A stretch of DNA of 64,000 bases from Acephala macrosclerotiorum. Taxonomy: Eukaryota > Ascomycota > Leotiomycetes > Helotiales > Mollisiaceae. The DNA is taken from assembly GCA_014904845.1 (NCBI GenBank), contig MU119269.1, forward strand, positions 1-64,000. The letters run 5' to 3'. Positions 47,500-59,874 of this stretch are shown in pieces (the stretch's first letter is position 1; each line of letters starts with the position of its first letter). Made by a program: the position numbers and the translations under genes. The notes under the pieces were generated by a model. The model saw only the letters and a list, made by a program, of their open reading frames with translations. It was not told the origin of the DNA and searched no databases.

Positions 47500-48558
47500 A
47501 TGCAGTCGCCCTCGCCCTTCTCGGCGCCCTCGCCAGCACCGTCCGCCTCACTCTTGCTGCAGCCCTCGGCCAATGAAATACAGGATCATGTGACACACTT
47601 TGGCAACCCTGCCAGGTGAGTCTTGGTTTTTTTTTACTAAGCACAGTGTAGGCCTCCCATACCAGTTTCTGGGGCAACGGATCCAATCACCAGCCGCCAC
47701 GCTCAGATCGAAGAAGGCCAGATCACGTGCGCAACACATAATCGATCTCGTCAATCCAATGTGACCGTCAATCTATCGCCAGCAAGATCAAAATGGGAAC
47801 AGAATGAACAGAGTATCTGTAATTCAAGCCCGTCATCGGAGAATACGGTGCGGAATGGCGGTCATCGTGAAGTCGCCGACTCTGATCGAGTGCTCTCTTA
47901 CGAATTGCCAACTGTATCCCAAGCACCTCAGTTTGCGAATGGCTTGAACGAGCATTCTCTGTCGATTAGCAGTGACATTAAAACCACTGAAATTGGTGGT
48001 ATCGATGGCACTACAACGGGCGTCCAAAGGAATGCTGTTGTGCACAGTCACGATGACCATCCGATTGCTGGCATGCAAATGGAACCACTGCATCTGTCCG
48101 TTCAGACTCTTGCGAACTCCGGGATGGCAGCATATTCAGCCAGTCCAGTTCTCACAATGGGATACTCAATGAGAGACACGATGTTCCAGCTCTCCCAAAA
48201 CAACTGGGGCTATGATCTGGCACTGGCAAATCCTCAAGGCTTCCAGAACCAGCCGTCCCTGATGGATTTGATTCCCTCGCCGATGCAACAACCGAACCAA
48301 CCACAGATTATCCAATCCCAAACGATGCCAAACGTCCCCTCGATTCCCGTGACTCTACCAGTAGTCCAACGTCCTCCATGTACCTGGTGCATGGAGTCCT
48401 TCACCCGAGCCAGTGATCTGCAGCGTCACATTGAGTCTGTACATCTTGGTATCAAGTACCATTGTTTCTGGATCGGCTGTCACAATAATCGTGGGAAGGG
48501 GTATTGTCGCGCTGAGAAATTGAGAACTCATCAGAGACAGAAGCATGGGTTTGCTTGA
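47500..48558 (+). CDS. C2H2 zinc-finger protein with long disordered N-terminus
   Basis: The preferred model is ATG 47500, exon 47500-47615, intron 47616-47651 (GTGAGT...ACTAA...GTGTAG), exon 47652-48558, giving 340 aa. The join reads NPARPPIPVSGATDPI. The intron would be only 36 nt, unusually short, but the alternative acceptor 14 nt downstream leads to a stop. The first ~280 residues are Ser/Gln/Pro-rich and disordered, typical of an activation region. The C-terminus holds CTWCMESFTRASDLQRHIES followed by YHCFWIGCHNN to EKLRTHQRQKHGFA. This two-finger layout parallels that of the divergent neighbour. It is probably a transcription factor. The end is certain, the start less so. Confidence 0.68.
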
Positions 48559-49068
48559 TTGGACGGGCTGGTGAGAGACGGGTGACTGATGGGGTCCTAA
48601 GAGGGCGAAGGTGATGGTGTTGTTAAAGAGGATTTCTTGTCTCTTTTGTCTCTTTTGTTTTGGATGATGATCTTGGGAAATGATGATGACGACGGCAATA
48701 CTGAAAAGTGGTTTCGTTTTTTCATTTGTGCTTCGCTATTCGGTAGCTATTCGATTGAATTATTTCCAAACAGACCTCCCGTCATCCGAATCATAGCTAG
48801 ACTAGTTCTCCCATGGTGAAGGTACTGGTAGGGCATATTTGTGTCCACAATTTTGTAGATTCCCTCAGGAACAGTTTTCTGGTTCGTGGCAGTTGGGACA
48901 CTTTAAACGAGATTTTTCTATTCCAATCTCAACTGCTGATAACTTGTTGTGCCTAGCTACAACTTTCAATAGACGTTCCTTGAGATCCAGCGTCGTGGCA
49001 ATCTCAAAGGTCCAATTTGGCAACGGCCTCGCTGTTCTAAGTCTGGTTAGCACGGTCTTCCAACGTTT
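48559..49068. other. Intergenic
   Basis: 3' flank of the C2H2 gene. No gene supported. Confidence 0.45.
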
Positions 49069-49650
49069 CTATAGGGTTCTGCTCCCAGCGAAGAGACGTT
49101 TGACTGAAAAATCGGTAATTCCAGAAAATCTTTCGCGATCAAGTCTGGGTGTCCGGAACAATACCATGCCGTTGAGTTCTTCCGTAGATTTTCTGGCAGA
49201 AGCGGCATAGTCGCTAGATTGGACATGCTCCGTTAATCCATGGGAACCGATATGGATTGGACGTGATGTGCCCGAGGCCGGCCATTGACTTGATAACAAG
49301 TCTCTTGCCACGGTGATTGAGCACGCACAGGCATGACTAGTGCGTAGCCAATTTTTTCACGCGCTCGAAACCTCCTCCCAAGAATTCCGGGGGACGGCTG
49401 AATAAAGCCTCCGACAGGTACAGTGTGTCTTTCTTAAAATTGAACCACACCTGTGGTAACCCACATTCAGATGCGAATACTTTTTCGTAATCTTCGCAAG
49501 CTGCACTATATGCCTCGCGACATACAAACAAGATCACTGGCGGGGCTGAAGGACTCTCAAGGACCTATCTACTGGGTCGAAGGTTTCCAATCGGTATGGG
49601 TTCCCAAGGAGGAAGATCCTCAAAAAATTGTGGTGAAGCGTCATCGTTGG
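49069..49650 (-). pseudogene. 2EXR-domain protein relic
   Basis: The best-preserved part reads PPVILFVCREAYSAACEDYE, then KVFASECGLPQVWFNFKKDT and LYLSEALFSRPPEF. This fits the 2EXR fungal domain, in which a short F-box-like start precedes FVxREsRxea and a WFnpxxDtLyl motif. The upstream frame (FEDLPPWEPIPIGNL) is broken by TAG at 49565-49567. Downstream, the frame ends near 49337 and a shifted, non-contiguous tail runs to ~49069. No intact start exists. 2EXR proteins form large, rapidly changing families in ascomycetes and have no known biochemical role. Confidence 0.65.
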
Positions 49651-51354
49651 TCTTTTCGATTGAAACATCTGATCGAATGCAAAGGCAGAAGCAGTTGCGA
49701 AGTCTTTTTAATCTCACAGGAATAAGCCTTGGTCCTGGAAGTGCGTGCTTCCAGATTATCCTACGTAACCCATGTGGAAGCTTTGGAAAAAGATCGAATT
49801 TTCGGGACTCCGACGAGGTAGTAATTGTTCGTCGAGATGTCTGATAATTGGCCGAGTAGTAAGGCTAAAACTCCTCGGGCAAAGGTTGGCGAGGGGCTTT
49901 CGCGGCCAACTTTAGCGTCGGGCTGGCCATTCTGAATATCGTCGAAGAAACATAGTATGCTTCAGGAGCTTGAAGTTGAGAATTTGAATTCGAAGTACCT
50001 TATAATATGAGTCTGCCTCTGCGAAGTTTTGATAGGCAAGCATGTGCGGGGCGGGCTTTACCGCATTTAGGGATAGGGAAGCACTATCGGACTAGGTCCC
50101 AGATCGAGTCACTGCTGTACTTAGCGATGGTACAAGCAGAGCAGTATACGCAGCTTCCACTAATGGCCAAGATCGTACAAGCCTCGAAATGTTCGAGTGA
50201 GGAATACCTACCACATACCTAGTACGCAAGTAGGTACACATATATCACGCAAAACACGTGACTGGTATCGAGTTTCCACGAAAACAATGACTGGGTTGAG
50301 AAGGGTAAATTCACTTGAAAAATGACTCTTTAGTGTGCCATTGAAACCAAGCACTCGAAAGGACAACAATTCTTCTCAACTTAGTTCCTGTTACTGTGTT
50401 AGCAGACGGGGGACTCCTGAGCTTGGACGCATTTGAGACGATCCAAGAAGGCAGAAACGTCCATGCACTTGATCTGAGTAGACTTGAAAATTATTAGGAA
50501 AGCCAAATACCGATATGTCAAAATTGATAGTCAATGCAACGACGAGCGAGGCGTACAGTATCCATGAGATCGATTTCGGTCGTCAACCACTTTGGCTGTC
50601 CGACCTATCGGCGCGGGCTCCTTGCACTTAATATCCAAACAGTAATAGGTTGGAAACCACCATCGTGTAACTACTAGGTCATTATCGAGGTGTTACAAGA
50701 GTCTGTTGTGAAGCTCGAATCGTTAAGATTAGACGCTAATATAATCTGCGGCTCGTGCCTCGAGTAAAAGCGGCACTTTGAGTTTCGAGAGCAGGTAATG
50801 GGGGCAATGGGGGCAATGGGAGTAATAGAATGTCCCAGAACCCTAGGTACTTTGCAATGAAATGGGAGATTATTTTGTCGAAGAGTTTGAGATTGCACTT
50901 GTCCGACTGTAAGATTTATAATCTAAGAAGTGCCTTTTCATGTTCCCTGGATTTGGGTCTTTGATATGCCGCTTTATCTGAATTCACGAGCTGGTTTAGC
51001 CTGAGCGGGGTTAAGGCTGGGGTGTTTCACCGCGGTTGCTAGAGAGACGGCCAAGACCACAACATTGATCCATTAACACAACTCTTATGAACAACACGCC
51101 CAACCAATCGAGGAACAATTCACACTTCTTCTCTTCCATTGTGCTTGGTGCTTTGCTGTGTTTTTCTTTCTTCGAGGATATAAGGTTCCTCTGCGATCGA
51201 TCATTCCTTCCTACACTCCCTACTCGACGCGCCTCGCGTCAATTCTGTCAACATTCCTGGCTTCCTTCCATGCCATTACCTCGTTGAGCTATAGCATCGC
51301 GAACCTCCGTCTCGAGACATCCAACGGGATCAATACTTGGGAAGGGTGGAAGAG
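49651..51354. other. Intergenic, about 1.7 kb, no gene seen
   Basis: Base composition is normal and no frame is convincing. A short run of nearly repeated GGGGGCAAT units lies at ~50799-50820. The last ~300 bp are pyrimidine-rich and probably form the BUD4 promoter and 5' leader. Confidence 0.45.
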
Positions 51355-54300
51355 ATGGCGACGCCGTCACCTTCTCAACAATCGGTGAGCGCCCGCGATC
51401 GATACTCGACGTCTTGTTTACTCTGGTAAATAACACCGACGTGCGCCATGTCTGACAGTGTTTAGGTCCACCCTCTGCGCATCCAAAAAGGAACTCCATC
51501 AACATCACCCACAAAGTTGGCAGGGTCTTCTCTACCTCGTCCTCTATCAGAGCTTGCTCCCACAGAGAAGAGGAGGAACTCTCCTAGCTATAACCAAGCC
51601 ACAAAGGTACGAGGATCGTCAGCACAGGAGAGTCTCGGAGAATTAAAAGCTAATATTGACCTCACAGAAGATGGTTCTTAATCAGGACTCGTCTCCATTC
51701 CAGTCATCTCCCTTCAATACATCCGAGGGCAATTCGTCGCCGCGACTATTCTGGAACGGTCGCTCTCCTGCTACGCCGAATCGGATCAACACAGAGAATT
51801 TGTTCGCAGGCAGGGACTCCTCACCGTCACCGACGCGCCGTTCTTCGATCGAGCGACTACAGAAGGCGTCCAGAGTCAAGAATAGCAACATGTTTGCGCG
51901 CGAACAAAAGCAGGAATATGATCCGGCATCAGTACCAGTAATCGAACGACCTTTGGCAAAGCAGCTACAGGGAAATGCATATGGTGGATCTGGGCTGGAC
52001 GGGCTTCGATCCGCAGAGCGTGGCCGTGCTTTTGGACGTCAGAGAAACGACAGCAAGAGTAGCATTCCTCTCTATAGCCCGCTCCACAGCCCCATCAAGA
52101 CACCTCTCAAGAATGGTGCCAACGGACTTGGATCCCCCAGCAAAAACCAAGTATCCCCTACAAAGTCATCGCTTGCGTCAGGGCGATTCAATGGAAAATC
52201 TAGCTTCGACTCAGAGAATGGAACGTGGTCCGAAGAAGTCTCCGGAGATGAGCACCAGCTCCCACCTGGAAGAGTTCTTCACAGACATGCCAAGAGTGTC
52301 ACATTCGATGCTGCTCCCCCGCAGGTTAACGAGTACGAAATGGCTACACCAGATATGTCATCAATCGGAACAGGTTCGCGAGAGAATAGTTACGACTCTG
52401 GAGAAGATGAGGATGAGGATAGCTACAACCGTGGCGATTCGGTGGAACAAGACGATAGCTTTGACGCTTCACTCGAAGACACCGACAAGACTCCTGTGGT
52501 TGGACCTGAGGATTGGAGACACGCCAGTCCTGGTGAGCACAACACTGGAATCATGTCTGGCAGAATTGAGGATCCATTTGAGGGTCCAGAAGGCAGCCCA
52601 ATGCCAGATGCTAGACCTTCATCCTCCCTCGGACGACCACCATACAGTCGCACGGACTCTCTGAATTCCAACGGCGAACATCGACCTTTGCCACCTTTGC
52701 CAGGCATGAATCAGCATAAGCGAAGTGGTTCGAATTCTTCAACCGGTTTGTCGGCAGCTGCAGAGCGTGCTACCCAGAGAGGACTCCCTTCTCCACCGGC
52801 TGCAGCATCTATCAGCAAGTTGGATATCCATAGCATGAACGGCGGGAAGATGTCCTTGGAAGACAGACTTCGCTTGATGATGATTCAAGACGAGGAAAAG
52901 CCTAAGACTGAAGCAGAGAAGCAACGGGAACGCCGCATGAGACGTGCAGGCGTTCGCGAACGCAGTAGCCAGACACCCGAACGCGACCCTATCCACATCC
53001 ACGAAGACGAAGACGAAGACACACCAGATGATCTTCCAGGCCTCGGTACATACCAACTACCACCTCGCATTTCCAGAGAATCGATTTTGCGGAAGGTCAA
53101 TGGAGCAGGTGAATACACCAGAGACTCTGATTACAACTTCTCATCCCCAATGCCGAGCTCGAGCCCTGAGCGCTCTACTCCCTTTGACCCCGACACTCCA
53201 ATTCCGTCTACTGAGGATCAATCGATTATTGAGAACGAAGACAGTGTCATCATAAAGCGTGAGCCAGAGGATGAGGAATCAGATGTTGACGTGTATTCGA
53301 TCCCTGAGATGTATCATCGCACAGAATCTCGCATGGATGATTATAACGAGAACAATCAGGACCTACCAGCAGAAGGGGATATGAATAGTCAGTACTCAGA
53401 TCCCACTCTATCAAATGAGAGTCCCAAGATGCACTCTAGTAGCGCCGGGGAAGATGATGGACCCCCTACCCCTCGCCCTCAAAGCCCACAAGCCAAAGAA
53501 GCCGAGTCTGATCCAGTCAAACAAGACAATCGAGGATCGCTACCTGAATTTACAGGATTCTTCTCGAACAACGATTTCGGTCTTAGTCTGCAATCATACA
53601 TGACTCCCTCACCTCCCCCGAAGGATGACCAGCTAGAAATCGAAGCCCCCAAAATGGCTCAAGCTCACGAATACCTACAACGCCCCGAGACTCCACAGGA
53701 ACGCCAAATGCCAGCATACAAGCCAGAATATGACGGCTCTGGCTGGGGACCAGAAGAAGAAGATGAGTTCGAAGTCGGCACTCCAGAATCTGTCATCCGT
53801 CACCCAGCGCCTCCATCCCCAGCTCGTGACTCACCTAGCATTCCGGAGCAAGTCGCAACGATCAAGTCTGCATCTGGCTCGAAGCTCAAGACACGACCAT
53901 CGGCAACTCCATCTGATCTCCAGGTAATGCGAGAAATGAGACGACAAGTCAGTGGTGAAATAGTGAATATTCCGCCAATTCCAGAGCGACATCGCAACAG
54001 ACCATCTCTTAGCGCCGAAAGAGATCTCGGCGAGCCGTCAGACTCGGACGGCGGAATTGAGAGACATCCCAGTTTCAAGAAGAAATCCTTGACGTTGGAT
54101 ATCGGTGGCGACCTTGGTCTCGGTCTTGATCAGGATTTTGACCGAGTCATTGAAGCCCAAAAGGTTGCGTTTAACCTATCTCCTTCTAAGCCTGCTTTAC
54201 TTGAAAAAGGACAAGCGTCTACCACCAACAATCTTTCCTCGGTCCATATATATGCTAACATTACTCCTCGTAAACAGCGCGGTTACCTGATGAGACAGAA

Positions 54301-55931
54301 TACAAAGCTTGTTATCGCCAGTAGCAATGACGAACTCGGCGAGAATTTCCGCGGCACGAGATCAGCAGGCAATTCTCCAATCAAGCAAGACCGACCCCAG
54401 TCTTGGATCGTTGAACCCTGGAATGGGCAAATGCGAAAGAACAGTGTCCGTGACAGATCCGGTTCCCGCAAGAAGCTCGCAACAGGCCCAATCCCTCCTA
54501 TGCCTGGCCAAGAGAGCAATGTTGCTGGCCTGGGAATAGTCTCCGAAGAATCCATGATAGAGCCTACTCCAGAGGAAGGTGGCGAGAGAGGTAGATTGTT
54601 CGTGAAGGTCATTGGTGTCAAAGACCTTGATCTACCTTTACCGAAGAGTGAGTGGGTCGCCATTTTAAGCTAACAACATCTGACGTATTCCTAGATGAAC
54701 AAACTTGGTTCAGCCTGACTTTGGATAATGGTGTTCATTGCGTGACTACTGCTTGGCTTGAGCTGGGAAGAAACGCCCCAATCGGTCAGGAATTCGAGCT
54801 GGTTGTCCCCAACGAATTAGAGTTTCAACTTACCCTCAATGCCAAACTTGTCAAGCCAGCACCGAAGCGAGTCGTCGAATCGCCTACAAAGGCCCACAAA
54901 GCTCAGAAGCCGTCGACCTTCAGTCGTGTGTTTGCTTCACCAAAGAAGCGCAAGGAACTTGAAATGAGACAGAAGGAAGAAGAACAGCGAATCGCAGAGC
55001 AAAAGCAACGAGATACCCAAGCTAAGAGAATGTCCGTTCAACCGACTGCGTGGGACTTGCTCTCACCATTGGCTGCCGAAGATGGAAGCTTTGGTCGGTC
55101 TTACGTCTGCCTAAAGGACCACGAGGCTCGTTGTTATGGCCGGCCTTATGTTGTTGATGTCGCTTGCTTCAATGAGTGGGCTACGGAAGAAGCTAATCAC
55201 AAGTCGAGTGTTATGAGCAAGCGTGGCAACACCAATGTTCAACGACGAGCCCCCTACAAGGTGGCAAAGCTTGAGTTACAACTTCTTTTCGTCCCTAAGC
55301 CCAAGGGTGCCACCGATGATGACATGCCCAAGAGCATGAACTCGTGCATTCGTGAGATGAAGGAGGCCGAAGCTGCAAACGCTCGTAATTGGGAAGGCCA
55401 CTTAAGCCAACAAGGTGGCGATTGCCCAGTAAGTCAAGTAAATGTGTCGTGAAAATTTTGTTGCTGATTCATATCTAGTACTGGCGTCGACGCTACTTTA
55501 AGCTCGCTGGCAGCAAGCTCACTGCGTACCATGAGTCCACTCGTCAGCCTCGTGCCACAATCAACCTCGCCAATGCCTGTAAGCTTATCGATGATCGCCG
55601 AGCTTTGACTCAGAAGGAGACCACAGGTAAGAATGGCAAGCGTCGCAAGTCTGGCTTCGCCGAGGAGGAGGAAGGCTACATGTTCGTTGAGGAGGGTTTC
55701 CGTATTCGCTTCAACAACGGCGAAGTGATCGACTTCTATGCCGATACTGCGAATGATAAGGAAGGATGGATGCAAGTCCTCGATGGCTGTATCGGAAAAG
55801 AGGGCAGCAGTGCTAAGGGTGGCTGGTGTGACCTTGTTCTCAAACGCGAGGATAGTCTGAGGAGGAAAAACGAACAAGGCACCCGAAAGACATCTCGAAA
55901 CCACCAGCGAACGAAGAGCACGATGTTTTAA
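51355..55931 (+). CDS. BUD4: BUD4-like anillin/PH-domain septation protein
   Basis: Five exons (51355-51384, 51466-51606, 51668-54647, 54695-55428, 55479-55931) give 1,445 aa. The first two exons supply MATPSPSQQSVHPLRIQKGT and LPRPLSELAPTEKRRNSPSY, which match the N-terminus of filamentous-fungal Bud4. The ATG at 51671 would miss both. Residues ~60-1000 are acidic, disordered and Ser/Pro-rich. A C2-like/anillin-homology region (LFVKVIGVKDLDLPLPKNEQ onward) spans exons 3-4. A coiled basic stretch KKRKELEMRQKEEEQRIAEQ follows. A C-terminal PH domain begins at residue ~1296 (YWRRRYFKLAGSKLTAYHES ... WMQVLDGC). Bud4 organises septins and the contractile ring at septa. The gene is intact despite nearby relics. 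Confidence 0.9.
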
Positions 55932-56995
55932 GGCGAACTTGCTGTTACGAATTGACGATGAATGATGTCGAGATGCTTTACGATCGACGATATTGTTCTC
56001 ACTTCTCACCAACCTCGGCTTCTTCTTCGGAACCCTCTTTACACGGATTCGACTCCACAGTTAAGATTGCGTTCTGCCCTGGTGGCATCTATTTACATGC
56101 ATGCCATTGCTTGAGGGATGTGTTCTTTGTTCAAGTAGTTTGGAGAATTTTTCAGGGGACGATACGAGAGAGTTGTGGGCTGGCTGTGTCAATAGGGTGC
56201 GTTGGGGCGTAATTACTTGTCGCTTTTGTGTTTGGCTTATTGTACGGGAAGGCCTGTGTTGTTGTACACAATACGAAGATGGATAATGAAACAAAAAGCT
56301 TATCAATACCCCTCACTCCGCTGTCATTGACCGTGCATAAATTCTGGGAATTGGCGAGGAGCTGAGCTCCTCTACGAAAGGCAGCCTACCAATATTGTAC
56401 CATTGGCCCAAACACAGCGATAACACCTAACAGCACCAAGGCCTTGTAATTTCTATGGCGTAACTCATCTAGTACTTCGCTCTCGAAGCACAACAGGAAA
56501 GCATCGGCAAACTATTCCTCTCAGGCTATTATCATCCGATGCAAAACTTACGAAGCTATTCCTGGCGTCCGGGCACGGCTTGACAGATACGTGACAGTGA
56601 ATACGAATATTTTTCGAAGTGCCCCTCACGATTCGTCGACTCTCGTCTACCCCATGTTGATATTTTAAGCATATTTGGACATCAGATGGGGTGACTGCCG
56701 TTTTGGTAGCACCTCGCTTCCCCGCCGTTGGTGTGGACAGACCTTATGCATCAGGTGTTGACGTCGTGATCAGTGTCTCGGCCAAATCCAATACGAGAAT
56801 TTCATGACAGCTCCAGGGAATGGAAAACACACCGTCTCCATCTCCTGTTATGTCTCCAAATTGTGTGTCAAGGTACGAGATCGTGCTATACGAAGGAGAG
56901 GGGATTTAAAGTTAATCCATCCCGCTGAATGTCGGACATTTCATCCACACTTTCGTTGCAATCAACAGCCAAAAAAAAATTGATACACATCGAAT
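55932..56995. other. Intergenic, about 1.06 kb
   Basis: 3' flank of BUD4 and upstream region of the wall-protein gene. The stretch before 56995 has an A9 tract just upstream of the start ATG. No gene supported. Confidence 0.5.
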
Positions 56996-57907
56996 ATGCG
57001 TCTTTCCACACTCGCTACAGCAGTCGGGGTCCTTGTGACTGCCACGTATGGCTCGGACTCCAGCTCCTCGATCATTATGACCTTGCCTCCAACATCGACC
57101 TACCCGGCTATCTGCCCAACCTCCACTCAAACTGGAGGATCAGGTTGCCCAGTATTCACACCTCCACCAGGAACTGGATGCACGATTGAGGAGTGTATAA
57201 TTGTGTCGACGATCACTCCGCCGTGTGATTGTCCCTTCGATCTCGCTACAACAACCTTCTGTGAGACAACTTGTCACCAAGGCTGCCAGACGACCTGGAG
57301 AGTTCTTCATCCACCTTGTCCCACGTCTCCCACCTCCACATTGAGCTCGACAACATCGTCAACGACCCCACCCTGCACTGGTGCATCCTGCTCTTCGACT
57401 ACGTCGTCAACAACCCCACCCTGCACTGATGCTTCCTGCTCTTCGACCACGTCGTCAACAACCCCACCCTGCACTGATGCTTCTTGCTCCTCGACTATAT
57501 CGTCAACGACTCCCCCTTGCACGGATGCTTCATGCACATCTAGCAGCACTACCACCCCGCCATACAACAATTCCACCGTGACAGTGACAACAATCATGAC
57601 ATTGACGACTTGTCCATATCACAACACCTGTCATGGCCAGACAACGACCTGGACTGGAACAATCGGACCCTTCCCATGCAGCGCGCATCCGACATGTACT
57701 TGTGTTCTTCCGGGAGGATCAAGCACGACGATTACGGGACCGACTACCACGACCCAGGTAACGACGGTTGGCCCTTCGGGCTCCACCAGCACAAGCAGCA
57801 GTGCAAAGTCGACGAGCACTGGAAATTTGCAGAGTAGTGGGGGCGAGAGGATAGTCGCGGAGGGATGGGTTGGAATGATTGTTGCGGGATTGTTGGGATT
57901 CTTGTAG
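56996..57907 (+). CDS. Predicted GPI-anchored Ser/Thr-rich surface protein
   Basis: The single-exon frame of 303 aa starts with a typical secretion signal (MRLSTLATAVGVLVTATYG). Residues ~20-110 are Cys-rich (CPTSTQTGGSGCPVF, CTIEECIIVSTITPPCDCP, CETTCHQGCQTTW). Residues ~121-182 are four tandem 16-residue units of the type SSTTPPCTDASCSSTT. A second Cys part (CPYHNTCHGQ, CSAHPTCTCVLPGG) follows. A Ser/Thr-rich stalk then precedes a C-terminal hydrophobic end WVGMIVAGLLGFL, as in GPI-anchored fungal wall proteins. A heavily O-glycosylated wall or surface location is inferred. The Cys residues in each repeat could form a repeated cross-link. No family is recognised with confidence. Confidence 0.8.
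   Translation: MRLSTLATAVGVLVTATYGSDSSSSIIMTLPPTSTYPAICPTSTQTGGSGCPVFTPPPGTGCTIEECIIVSTITPPCDCPFDLATTTFCETTCHQGCQTTWRVLHPPCPTSPTSTLSSTTSSTTPPCTGASCSSTTSSTTPPCTDASCSSTTSSTTPPCTDASCSSTISSTTPPCTDASCTSSSTTTPPYNNSTVTVTTIMTLTTCPYHNTCHGQTTTWTGTIGPFPCSAHPTCTCVLPGGSSTTITGPTTTTQVTTVGPSGSTSTSSSAKSTSTGNLQSSGGERIVAEGWVGMIVAGLLGFL
57356..57540. repeat. 48-bp coding minisatellite, four copies
   Basis: Units start at 57356, 57404, 57452 and 57500, each beginning TCGTCAACGAC or TCGTCAACAAC. Units two and three are nearly identical and the fourth is diverged and partial. They keep the reading frame (16 codons), so copy number can change without breaking the protein. Confidence 0.92.
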
Positions 57908-58874
57908 TTTAATTGGAACGATTGAACCATCTCTTTTCTCAAACGGTGTTTGGGGATTTGTGAGGAGGGAGAGAACTAGGGTGGGTTGTCAGTTCTGGGA
58001 GAGACAATTTGAGCAAAGAATATGGAGTGGGGAGGCTCGTCTTCAGTGTCTTGGTAATTGAGGCGTTTCTGCAGTCATAATCAATTTATAAATTCCCATA
58101 TATTGTAAAGAATCTTCGAACTTTCAGGAGCTGAGGAACCTTTGGAATTTCCTATCTTTTTCGCTACAAAACGCGCACACCTGCAGCTTTAGGTTCTCGG
58201 GGGTAGTATTGGGAGGTGCTTAAAGGGGAATCTAACTTTCTTGGGTACTAAGAGAGGCTCAGCCGCTCACCTTTGCCTACTTCTGCGCAAAGAACAATCT
58301 CGAACTAAAAAAAAAAAAAAAAGGAGGGGGGTGATGGAGAACCCTTTTACCTGGTCTCGCATCGGAGATGCTCAATTGCATTGGAGATCTCTCACGATGC
58401 AGGTGAGACAGCGGGACTTCATTGTTCCACGCTTAGCTGGCACTATTGTGATAAAATGAGGATGGCCACTTCTAGTTTCTAGGGATGACAGTCTGAACGC
58501 CTGGGCTGGACTTTAGTTTCAGAACTCTTTTGTTCGTACCGGAGAAAGTTGATCATACATGGGAAAAGGGGCCGTACAGTACTGTAAGCGATGCTTAACT
58601 AAGTCTATGCAAGCTGCCTCACCTCAACATCTCTCGAGGTTTTGATACTCTATTTCAGACAGGTCCAGAGCAAGCTATTAACGCAAATGGGTGATGTATG
58701 CTTTCCTATCAGAACTTTTTAGGTAGTCTCTCGTTGCATCTCGCGATTTGCATCCGCAAGGCGCTGGGGTACCGCAACTAATGGGAACTTGAACATTACA
58801 TGCTAGCTATGTGGATAATGACTCCATTCTGGAGATAATATCATGATATATATGGCCTGGCTCTCTACAGCACA
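57908..58874. other. Intergenic, about 1 kb
   Basis: 3' flank of the wall-protein gene. An A17-type homopolymer run lies at ~58306-58322, followed by a G-rich patch. No gene supported. Confidence 0.45.
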
Positions 58875-59874
58875 TCATTGCTTGCTTGGGCGCAGATTTC
58901 CTGGGTCTTCGCCTTTGTATAGGAAATAGACAAATGATCTGCCTTGGCCCTGAATGTGCTTGAACGCCTTGTATACTTTCATGATGGCTAGAATAAGTCA
59001 AATATGAGCTTTTTTGTATGGCTGTTGGCTTACCAATCTTTGGGATGGCCTTTGTGTGGATCTCAACTTTGGGTGTTGGGAGAGAATGAAACTCCAGTTG
59101 TGCGTAGGCTTTGGGACTCGCATCTGCATCTCGAATTTGGTGCCACATCTGATGGAGATCCTTGAGAACTAACACTGAATCAAACATTAAAACGGTGAGG
59201 AACAAGAATGAGTCCTACCTTGCATCGGGATCACACAGTGCCTTCAAACTTTACCAGACTCGGAGAAACCTACGATCAACAACGCGTAAGCTATTCATCT
59301 TCTCTTTTCCATGTTCGGGACCATAGCATCTACAAGCTTGTGACTGTTCAATATCCTTCATTTGCACGAACTTGAGCTCGGGTTTTTCGTGCTTCGGGAA
59401 CTTAGAGGGGTCCCGTTTCTTGTTGATGTGGAACTCTCTCAACTCAACCAGAACTATTTTCAATAATCAGCTTTTGTCTCTTTCCCACACGCATGAATAA
59501 TCCCTTCGAGCATAAAATTGCACTTACGGCCTTCGTACTCAACACCAACTTCCAAAATAGTCCAGAAATCCTCGCCACTCTCTCCTAGACCTCCCGTGTC
59601 TGCTACTTTCAAATTAATCTCGACGTCATGACATGCGGGTATCCCGCCCTTCCGCTATACGTTGACGACCTGCTTGATAAGTTGAGTGATTACTATTTTC
59701 CATTTTCAGCATAGAAGTGGAGCTCTGTTTATGAAAATGCCTACTGTGTTTGGGAATGATCTTGTGGTTGCTGAGAAATTGATTGCGAATATCGCCGGGA
59801 ACTGAGGTATGGATGTAGCTGGAGCTTGGCTGAGGTCTGGCATTAATGTTGCTGTGGTTAGAAGGTGGCATCAT
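58875..59874 (-). pseudogene. Tandem unknown family, paralogue 1
   Basis: Spliced segments 59528 (upper part to ~59720), 59453-59274, 59174-59034 and 58987-58875 keep frame through introns of 74, 99 and 46 nt. Readable parts are HDVEINLKVADTGGLGESGE, FWTILEVGVEYEGLLVELRE, FHINKKRDPSKFPKHEKPEL, CRCYGPEHGKEKMNSLRVVD and LKDLHQMWHQIRDADASPKA. The end is VYKAFKHIQGQGRSF, then PGNLRPSKQ and a stop. A TAG at 59655-59657 interrupts the first conserved segment, and the 5' part (59874-59700) is out of frame with it. The family is unrecognised. Similar segment order, and at least one matching intron position, link it to the relics at 60445-61601 and 61915-62581. Confidence 0.6.

Noticed and set aside
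57307..57597. Minus-strand frame with valine-rich repeats opposite the wall-protein gene
   Set aside because: It is the shadow of the 48-bp repeats on the other strand. The plus-strand frame has a signal peptide and GPI-type end.
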